Positions 57,500 through 64,000 of a DNA stretch of 64,000 bases are shown piece after piece. The first letter of the stretch is position 1, and every line of letters begins with the position of its first letter. Source of the stretch: Achatina immaculata (lineage: Eukaryota; Mollusca; Gastropoda; Stylommatophora; Achatinidae); NCBI GenBank assembly GCA_009760885.1, contig CM019701.1, positions 39,425,515-39,489,514 on the forward strand, read 5' to 3'. The position numbers and the translations under genes were made by a program. The notes under the pieces are model-generated. The model made no database searches, was not told where the DNA came from, and saw nothing but the letters and a program-made list of their open reading frames with translations.

Positions 57500-58000
57500 A
57501 ATAAAATGTTATTTTTATTCGATTTTGTTGATTTTTTTTTCCAGTTAAACATTTAGTAAAGATAAGTGATAATATACCTAACGAATCACATGTATTAATT
57601 CTTAAGACTTCATTGGTCGAACACTTTATATTGGGCTCTGTTACGAAAACGAAGCAGAAGAAAACGAGGTTAAAAGCTTTAATCTGATATAAGGTTATGT
57701 GTGTCATATGTTTACAATCTCACTTAGTTGTACTGTGAAATCTTTCCTCCTGCTGTAGTATTTCTAATGACTTTCCACGAGCCCCATACGTCTACCCTAC
57801 ACGCTCCACAAGGGTTAAAGTGATAATCTGTCTCATGAAAGAGACTGGACTTTGTACACTGGTTTTAAGTAGCTCTGGCTCTTGCTATTGTGTCTATGAC
57901 CCCCCCCCCCCAAAAAAAAAAAAAAAAAGATAAATATTATATTCCAAGGCTCTAACTTCTAGAAACTACCTTCTCGGGACTGGTAGCACATTTCTGTATT
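57500..58000. other. Intron sequence, no gene recognised
   Basis: C/A homopolymer junction at 57901-57929. Nothing else was identified. Confidence 0.4.
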
Positions 58001-58009
58001 TTAAACCAG

Positions 58010-58195
58010 TAGTTCCCAAACTGTGGTCCATGGATCACAGGAGATCTCAGGAGGGTTATCAGGTGGTCCGCGGATGTGTATAACAAAAGTAATGAAAGAT
58101 CTAAGGCATTGCCATATTAATATAAGATGGCGGGCCTCGATGTTGGAAATAATAGATCCTTGGATGTAAACATTTTGAGAATCACTGCCCTGTAC
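58010..58195. mobile_element. hAT-like MITE
   Basis: Begins CAGTAGTTCCCAAACTG and ends CATTTTGAGAATCACTG, imperfect inverted repeats of the hAT kind. Similar in size to 7011-7199 but with a different interior. No clear target-site duplication. Confidence 0.45.
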
Positions 58196-58309
58196 CACTA
58201 AATTTTGTCATGGAATAGTTAAAGTATCATCATGTGTCGTGGTCGGGAGGCATAATTTATCTTTTATAGTTTATCTGTTTTTTTTAATGCTTGTCATGAT
58301 CTCTCTAAT

Positions 58310-58735
58310 TCAATGTGTACTGCTCCAATATACAAAACTGCAACTGTAACTAACTAACTGTAACCAGAGACTGGCATCACTGCACCCCGGGCATTCCCAT
58401 ATGTGCTCCGCCTTCCATTCCAACAGACACCGAAGCTTGACCTGCTGATGGGGCCAGCCACGCACTGGTTGTGGGTAACGCGCGCCAAACCACTTCATCC
58501 AGAAAAAAAGCCCACTCCCCCTCTCCTCCCCAAGTTTGATCATCCTCCTGATGTGATTGTTGTCAATCAGCCCGATATCGTCCTCCACACGCAATCTACT
58601 CAAGGTGGCTCTTGCAATCTCCTCCTTGCCCTTTCTTAGGGCACACTGAATTGATGCCGTGTCTGCAAGCTTGTCCGCTCTCTCATTGCCTTTGACTCCT
58701 GTATGACCCTGGCAGTAGATCAAACGTCAAACTGG
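58310..58735 (-). mobile_element. Retrotransposon RNase H domain fragment
   Basis: Minus-strand IYCQGHTGVKGNERADKLAD carries the RNase H GHxGxxGNExAD motif, followed by DDIGLIDNNHIRRMIKLGEE, KWFGARYPQPV and EHIWECPGC. This is the C-terminal part of an I/R1-like non-LTR ORF or related class. The N-terminal catalytic acids are not present in the fragment. Confidence 0.72.
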
Positions 58736-58737
58736 AT

Positions 58738-58848
58738 TCATTCATTCATTCATTTGCATGTCCCTTGCGGAACTTTGCCTCCCTAACAGCTCTCCTGTAG
58801 GCCTCTCGGTTGTCAGCAAGAAGGCCTGCTGCTGATGCATCCATAAAC
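58738..58848 (-). mobile_element. Family A retrotransposon 3' end
   Basis: AATG-tailed copy (ATTCATTCATTCATTTGCAT on the + strand), truncated after MDASAAGLLADNREAYRRAV. Confidence 0.78.
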
Positions 58849-58849
58849 T

Positions 58850-59310
58850 GGATATACTGTATAATTATACAAAACTCGCCATTCATCCTCTATTTCTGTT
58901 TATTTATTTCTTTATTTTTCCAAAAGCATATCCGATGTTGCAAAATATCAGGGAATTCTTTGTTGAAATAAGATATGAAAACTAATGCTTTGGTGCCACT
59001 GGGAAAAGAAGAAAAGACTGGGGTAGGACATCGCCAAGGTCGATGCAACGAAGATGGTGAAGACTATTTTTCCTAGTGATCTTCATTACTTTTTGGCCAA
59101 ATAGGTAGAATCCATTCATTCAAATGGAAAAAGGTGAATGAAAGTGAACGAATTGAGGAAAATGTTTGATAATGAAAGGAATCAAGGGACATAACGGATC
59201 TGAAATCTTTCCCAAGTTCGTCGCTGTTTGCTGGTAGTTCAGTCCCCTTACTGTCCAAATACAGTATTCATATTTCTGTCGTCTTTTCTTCTTTTTCTTC
59301 TTCTTCATCA
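58850..59310. other. Intron sequence, no gene recognised
   Basis: AT-rich, without supported features. Confidence 0.4.
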
Positions 59311-59314
59311 TCAT

Positions 59315-59510
59315 CATTGCCCGTCACTCCCTTGGGAGCATAGATAACGGCTAAAGGCTTTCCAGTAATTTCTGTTTCTTGCATTTGTTCTCTACATCCC
59401 TCCATGTGTATCCTTTGTCTCCGAGCACTTTCATAATTTCTCTTCTTCAGGTAATTATAAGCCCTCCTCCATCTGCCGTTTCTTTTCTCACGCAGCTGAA
59501 AATGTTTCTT
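59315..59510 (-). mobile_element. Family B retrotransposon 3' end, partial copy
   Basis: Shares the 3' end GTGACGGGCAATGATG(ATG)n and the CAAAGGATACACATGGAGGG region with the copies at 22785 and 59605. Confidence 0.65.
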
Positions 59511-59604
59511 GGCATTTTGAGAAAGAAAAATATTCGGTCAGTAATCTGAAATCGTTGTTTCTTTCTTCTGTCTTATTATTTTGGCTCTTTCCTAAAGTAG
59601 TTTG

Positions 59605-60250
59605 ACATCATCATCATCATCATCATCATCCTCGTCTTTCACTCCCTTGAGAACATAGGCCACGGATAAAGGCTCTCCAGTCATCCTTGTTCTTGGAATT
59701 ATTCTCTGCTTCCTTCCATGTGCATCCCTTGTCTCTGAGCACTGTCATAATTTCTCTTCTCCAAGTAAGTCTAGGTCTTCCTAGTTTTCTGTTTCCTTGA
59801 GGATTCCATGTCAAGTGCCTGTCTTGCTATGTTGGCGTCGGGTTTTCTCTGAGTGTGGCCAATCCGCCTCCATTTCCTAGACACGATTTGTAGGTTCATA
59901 GGTTCTTGCCCTGCCCTTTCCCAGACCTCCTCGTTCCTGATCTTGTCTTGCCATTTAATGTTTAAAATCCTCCTCAAGCAGCAGTTCATGAATGTTTGTA
60001 TCCTCTGATGTATTGTCTTGGCCATAACCCTTGTCTCCAAATCATAAAGCAGGACAGTCTTTACGTTTGTACTGAAAAGCCTACGTTTGGTTCTTGTTTT
60101 GTTGTTCTTAGATGACCATATTTTGTTAAGTTGCATAAATACTGTCCTGGTCTTGGTTAATCTAGTTTTAACATCTTTTTCCGTTCCCCCATATTTATCC
60201 ACTATGCTGCCTAAATATGTGAAGCCCTCTACTTCCTCAATTGGCACTCA
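59605..60250 (-). mobile_element. Family B non-LTR retrotransposon, C-terminal region
   Basis: On the minus strand VEGFTYLGSIVDKYGGTEKD, KTVLLYDLETRVMAKTIHQR, RRILNIKWQDKIRNEEVWER, then (other frame) NPQGNRKLGRPRLTWRREIM and KDDWRAFIRGLCSQGSERRG. This is the typical region between the reverse transcriptase and the end of the ORF. One frame break at about 59800. (ATG)n tail. Confidence 0.82.
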
Positions 60251-60264
60251 CTCGGTTACCATGA

Positions 60265-60535
60265 GACTATTGCTTAGATGGTGTTGGGAACTGATGACTG
60301 TCTCATGGTGTTGGGGATTGGTGACTTGCTCATGGTATTAGGGATTGAAAACCGCCTCATGGTGTTGGGGATTGATGACTGCCTCATGGTATTAGGGATT
60401 TAAGACCGCCTCATGGTGTTGGGGATTGATGACTGCCTCATGGTATTAGGGATTTAAGACCGTCTCATGGTGTTGGGGATTGATGACTGCCTCATGGTGT
60501 TGAAGCCTGGCGACTGTCTCATGGTATTAGCGCCC
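60265..60535. repeat. 54-bp minisatellite made of two 27-bp halves
   Basis: TTGATGACTGCCTCATGGTA TTAGGGA alternates with TTTAAGACCGCCTCATGGTG TTGGGGA, about five copies of the double unit. It starts at the upstream edge of the family B copy. Confidence 0.9.
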
Positions 60536-60675
60536 TTAATCTCTTTTTCCAGTAAGAAAGAGGGAGGGTGGTATGGCTGATGTCCCGCATGACTGCCTTT
60601 GTTCTCCCAACTCCCAAGGGCAGTCCATAATAGACACAGCAGGGTCGTATGGCCCCCTCTCTGGTCTGTATCTAA

Positions 60676-60700
60676 ACAAACAAACAAACAAACAAACAGA
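60676..60700. repeat. (AAAC)n microsatellite
   Basis: Six to seven AAAC units, probably the tail of an unidentified insertion at 60560-60700. Confidence 0.8.
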
Positions 60701-60849
60701 TCTGCGCAATGAGAGACAAATGCACAAGTCACTTCGCTACTCATACGCCCGAAGGAGACAAGGAAATGAGATAATGACGCTAGCAGAAACTCTGCACCAA
60801 TCACCCTACAGTATGGAAAACAACATTATTCATAATCAGGCAATGTGAT

Positions 60850-61100
60850 AATTTAGTAAATTTACATATTTGAAAAACAGACATAGGAAATGAATTTTCG
60901 AATGTTCGTCAGATCCTTCAGATTTATATAATTACTATCATAATTAGCTATCCTCCAGCATTATATAATTACTTTCATACTGAGCTATCTTTCAGCACTA
61001 TATAATTACTTTCATAATGAATTATCTCACATTATATAATTACTCAGCAGTCTCAATGATCGAATGAAGTGGATTAATGCTTTAGCTTCCGGAATAAGCT
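60850..61100. other. Short TATATAATTACTTTCATA repeats, no gene
   Basis: ATATAATTACT recurs four times between 60930 and 61045 at 40-50-nt spacing, a degenerate tandem. Confidence 0.5.
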
Positions 61101-61180
61101 GGGCTAAGTGGCATAGTAGCGAGTGAGCTACTGATGGATCAGATCCTGCCCCGAAACGCCTCCAGTTACCCAGTTGTATT
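61100..61180 (+). mobile_element. Possible SINE head
   Basis: AAGTGGCATAGTAGCGAGTG resembles an A-box. The B-box is degraded. Confidence 0.3.
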
Positions 61181-61249
61181 AAAAAAAAGGTACCTGCTCC
61201 TTCTGGATTGTCTTGTCTTGTCTTCTATCACCCTGTAGCTGCGAGCTGG

Positions 61250-61560
61250 CGTTCTTTGCAGCCGATGCTGTGAAGATGTTGGGGCACAGCATCGTATCGG
61301 CGTGAGAGCGGGGTTATGGCGGCTATCTTTCCAGTCCTGGAGTACAGCTAAAAAGCAGGTAGGGTGTGCAATGCTTCTTTGGTAGACTCCACCACCATGG
61401 GGACTATGGCAATCCCTGCCCCGTTAGCCAGGCTATGCCTGTTACTGGGGGTACCATGGAGAGATGGGACAGGGTCTTGGTTAGCTATGGGTCACTAATC
61501 CTGACGGTGTCAGCTATGGGTCGCTGAGTATCTTATCGGGCGCCTTCACCTTCCACTCCT
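61250..61560. repeat. Dispersed repeat, copy 3 of 3
   Basis: Best preserved member: TTCTTTGCAGCCGATGCTGT, CCCTGCCCCGTTAGCCAGGC, GGGGTACCATGGAGAGATGG and GTCAGCTATGGGTCGCTGAG. See 6165 and 56440. Confidence 0.55.
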
Positions 61561-61804
61561 TCTGGATATAGGGTAGGAAAGGCGGCCAGATGTGGTGCTG
61601 AACCCCGCCCCCTTCTAGTTTGTCGTCAGAACAAGAAAAGTGTAAACACCAACAGAGGACGGCCCTCACCCCTCTATGCCGTGATAGGTTTCCTGTTCTT
61701 TGTTTCCTGTTGTTCTGGCTTTTTGGGATTGTTATTGTTATTTAAAACTGTGCTGTAAGATCAAATAACAAATGAGATTCTTTAACACATTGTGTAACGA
61801 AGAC

Positions 61805-61980
61805 TTCTTCTTCTTCTCATTAAGCTTTCCGAGCCATTAAGGCTCATGCTACAGATTAGGTTCGCCTCCATTCCTCTCTATTCCTAATCTTCTCTCACCA
61901 GCTGCTGACACTAGTTTCCTTTATATCATTTTCTATGTTATCTACCTGACTGGTCTTGTTTCCTTCATCTCTCGTACATA
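61805..61980 (-). repeat. Short dispersed repeat with GAA-rich tail
   Basis: Related to 15190-15295. (GAAGAA)n lies at its 3' end on the minus strand. Confidence 0.35.
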
Positions 61981-62053
61981 CATCATTTTCATTTGTGTGT
62001 AACGAGAAGAGACAGGTGCAAAATAGTTTCAAGGAAATAATTATGGCATTTAC

Positions 62054-62492
62054 CTGTCAGTAGTGTCTGGCTCGTTGCTATAAACATTCCTCGGCTCCTT
62101 CTTGTTCTCTGGTATCTCCTTCAGCTGCTTCCCTCTGTTCTCCGGCCTCTCCCTTGGCGCATTCTCCTCCTCGGGCGTCCCCCAGTACTTAGGCCTTTCA
62201 TCATTAGTTTTCCTAGGCGAGCGAATAGGCTTGTACCCCTGAGGTCCGTATATAGGGTAAAAGTCAGGGTAGTCAGGTGCATTGAAGTTACTGTAATTTG
62301 GCTTTATTTTGCGACCATTTACAGTGTTCTTCGGAAGGGCGACTTGTGGAGGCTTGTAACTACTGGGTGGTAGGGTCCTGTATTCAGGGATCTCGTGCTT
62401 GTAAGCATATGCAGGAGGCTCAACATTGGCGCTCTTCAACCTGAAGTCTCTGTACGCATGAAGTGAATCCAGCGTGGGTGTGTTCCCATAGG
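62054..62492 (-). CDS. Coiled-coil gene, exon 2
   Basis: With acceptor GCGAAACAG at 62493 the exon opens CC, completing Ala (G|CC) from exon 1, then YGNTPTLDSLHAYRDFRLKS, EYRTLPPSSYKPPQVALPKN, FNAPDYPDFYPIYGPQGYKP and a charged end EIPENKKEPRNVYSNEPDTT. Donor GACAG|GTAAAT, phase 2, joins exon 3 exactly. It is rich in Pro and Tyr and probably disordered. A second acceptor, GAACAACAG at 62501, phase 2, is a little better in sequence but does not fit exon 1. It fits the candidate exon at 63246-63301. The coding call is firm and the 5' boundary is not. Confidence 0.8.
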
Positions 62493-62539
62493 CTGTTTCG
62501 CTGTTGTTCGTGGAGTAAATAGTCACGATTGGCAAATGG

Positions 62540-63080
62540 GGAATTAGAAATAAAATAGAATGTTACAGAATCAGAACGTATCAAAGTAAAACATGTGTTA
62601 AAGTTAAGAAACACACGTGAAAAAAAATTTCACAAACGAACACAAATCCTTTATCAAACACGTTTTTTTTTGGTTTAATTAGGTGGGGTCAAGGCTGATA
62701 TTTTACATTAAAATAAGCCATTATCAAGAAATATTTTGACATAAATAATTTCTACTTAACTGTTAAAGTTCAGTTTAAAAGATCCTGGTAAAACGAACAC
62801 TTAAAAAAATCGTATAAAAACCATCGGCCTATTTATAATACTTAATGTTAAGAAATTCATTATAATAACTGTAATTAAAAGTTTATTGCAGAAGAGAAGT
62901 AGAAAGGTAAATGCTCTCTCTATATGAAACTCGATATGAAATCGGTGATTCTTTACTGAGTTTAACACAGTACGATGAGCTAATGAAGACTGAAAATAGA
63001 GCTTTAATGTCAGTTAATATAAAATCGCAGAAAGTAATTACAGGTAGATAAGACAGACAGACGGATCGGTGGATGGGTGG
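62540..63080. other. Intron sequence, no gene recognised
   Basis: AT-rich intron 1 sequence with no supported feature. Confidence 0.45.
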
Positions 63081-63081
63081 G

Positions 63082-63172
<91 letters not shown>
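63082..63172. repeat. (GATA)n microsatellite
   Basis: About 22 uninterrupted GATA units in intron 1. Confidence 0.96.
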
Positions 63173-63173
<1 letters not shown>

Positions 63174-63245
63174 CAGATTACGAGGCATAGAGACATGATA
63201 TAGAAGTACCACAAACTGTTAAAGGAAATAGCAAACTATACTCAC

Positions 63246-63301
63246 TCTGTGTAATTCATTCTGCTTATTTCTTCACTTCTCGAGAAGGGAACACGAAGCC
63301 A
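63246..63301 (-). other. Candidate alternative 5' exon of the coiled-coil gene
   Basis: A consensus donor ACAGA|GTGAGT at 63246 ends a short open frame containing ATG at 63259 (context GCAGAATGA, A at -3), giving MNYT plus GA, phase 2. This fits the 62501 acceptor of exon 2. An acceptor-like TGTTGTAG lies at 63302. It may be a separate first exon with four residues of coding sequence, or spurious. Confidence 0.3.
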
Positions 63302-63736
63302 CTACAACAGAATACCCGTGCCTCTAGATGATATTTCTCCTTCTACATATGCCAGTGTCTGAAGAAATTCTTGATTTCAGTCACATAATTTCTAACAGAC
63401 GGATTTTACTTCAAACAATGTGGCTCTCATTACATCCACCTAGATATCAGATCAGTGTAAACGTGAGCCCTTTCTCCTATATTCGACACAGTTTTCTACA
63501 TGGCCGAGCACGTACTGACATAGGTAAGTGTGGAGACGGGAAGGGAAACAAACAATCCAAAATCGTTACTAACGCACACCGCCCTGTTTAGAATATCGAC
63601 CATGAATAAACTGCCAGCGAAGATATATTCGGTGCAAGTGACCACTTTTCGAAAAGTGGTCTCTGTTTCTAACGGGCGTTTAGCCCCCCCTTTTTTTTTT
63701 TTTTGGGAGTCTTGAATGATCTTTGTTGACTTATAC

Positions 63737-63866
63737 CTGCTTCTTTCGTCGGGCCCCTAGGAACCTGGGCTGGAGCCGCGTCGCTGTAAGCAACAGTGTA
63801 AAGTTTACGGGCTCTTTTCTTAATAATTGCTGGTCGCGAAGAGAGGCCGGCTAGGTCTTTAAACAT
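63737..63866 (-). CDS. Coiled-coil gene, exon 1 (start)
   Basis: ATG at 63866 is preceded in frame by TGA 15 nt upstream and has G at -3. It encodes MFKDLAGLSSRPAIIKKRAR and KLYTVAYSDAAPAQVPRGPT then KEA, with donor GCAG|GTATAA, phase 1. It is basic, without a signal peptide. The exon is GC-rich compared with its flanks. It is possible that coding continues upstream beyond the window, but the in-frame stop without a good acceptor argues for a true start. Confidence 0.72.
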
Positions 63867-63922
63867 AACTTTAGCATTTCAATGAAATCATTTTATGAAG
63901 CCGAATGGAGAATTAATATACG

Positions 63923-63930
63923 CTTATAGG
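63923..63930 (-). promoter_or_regulatory. TATA-like element
   Basis: Minus-strand CCTATAAG about 57-60 nt upstream of the ATG at 63866. Its position suits a TATA box with a short 5' UTR. Weak evidence. Confidence 0.2.
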
Positions 63931-63958
63931 CGCATTCAAATATTTACTTTTGAGAATG

Positions 63959-63964
<6 letters not shown>

Positions 63965-63995
<31 letters not shown>

Positions 63996-64000
63996 CACTG
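63965..64000. repeat. (GA)n microsatellite at window end
   Basis: About 13 GA units, CT on the transcribed strand, upstream of the presumed promoter of the coiled-coil gene. Confidence 0.9.

Larger units (their letters stand above)
15546..63866 (-). other. Gene: large coiled-coil protein of unrecognised family, 11 coding exons
   Basis: Exons at 63866-63737, 62492-62054, 56271-54825, 51983-51878, 30982-30698, 29912-29813, 25102-24964, 22351-22190, 20790-20578, 18284-18174 and 15749-15546 join with phases 1, 2, 0, 1, 1, 2, 0, 0, 0, 0 into 3336 nt, 1111 residues and a stop. Residues 1-189 are Pro/Tyr-rich, 190-672 a charged repeat region with a serine run, 673-707 basic, 708-802 a helical block, and about 803-1060 coiled coil, with a short disordered tail. 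There is no signal peptide or membrane segment, so it is probably cytoplasmic. Composition suggests a cytoskeletal, centrosomal or ciliary scaffold, but that is inference. An internal start exon at 33380-33011 would give a 527-residue form. Exon 2's acceptor is the least certain junction. Confidence 0.8.

Noticed and set aside
56937..57707. 256-codon minus frame and 136-160-codon frames over the 24-bp array
   Set aside because: The unit length is a multiple of three, so all frames stay open. The repeats are near identical at DNA level with no sign of codon-level selection.

Overview
The window is nuclear DNA of a metazoan, most likely a lophotrochozoan and plausibly a mollusc. It has intron-containing genes with GT-AG splice sites, a GATA4/5/6-class zinc-finger factor, many tRNA-derived SINE-like repeats, several families of 3'-truncated non-LTR retrotransposons, a Penelope-like element, and very many micro- and minisatellites. 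The species cannot be fixed from the sequence alone. There is nothing bacterial or viral in it.

Two genes can be assembled. (1) At the left edge, on the + strand, are the last two coding exons of a GATA factor: 1481-1850 carries the tail of the C-terminal zinc finger plus two glutamine tracts, and 3769-4229 carries the C-terminus and stop. They join in phase. Upstream exons lie outside the window. (2) Nearly everything else on the - strand belongs to one large gene running from a start at 63866 to a stop at 15546. Eleven coding exons fit together with compatible phases at every junction (3336 nt, 1111 residues). The protein has a proline/tyrosine-rich N-terminus, a large charged disordered region with a PYQS-type motif repeated six times and a long serine run, a helical block, and a long C-terminal coiled coil. 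I do not recognise its family. A further exon at 33011-33380 has its own well-placed ATG and ends in a peptide resembling the end of exon 4. Both splice in the same phase to exon 5, so the locus probably makes a short form (527 residues) from an internal promoter.

The rest is accessory DNA, laid out as follows. 1-5.3 kb: GATA exons with retroelement and SINE debris. 5.3-15.5 kb: intergenic, with SINEs, a hAT-like MITE, an interstitial telomere-like array, a trinucleotide tract, three minisatellites and a reverse-transcriptase remnant containing an internal 45-bp array. 15.5-31 kb: the 3' half of the coiled-coil gene, most introns holding a minisatellite of their own. 31-51.9 kb: one very long intron of the long form, containing the alternative first exon, a 46-bp HindIII satellite that starts at the 3' end of a retrotransposon fragment, a recent segmental triplication, U2-snRNA-like tandem copies and a broken Penelope-like element. 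51.9-64 kb: the 5' exons of the coiled-coil gene among more retroelement ends and arrays.

The most notable points are the two-promoter architecture of an unrecognised coiled-coil gene, a minisatellite whose last unit is the splice acceptor of the terminal exon, and two independent cases where a tandem array appears to have grown out of a retrotransposon coding end. All exon calls rest on reading frame, splice-site and phase logic. No alignment or transcript data were available.
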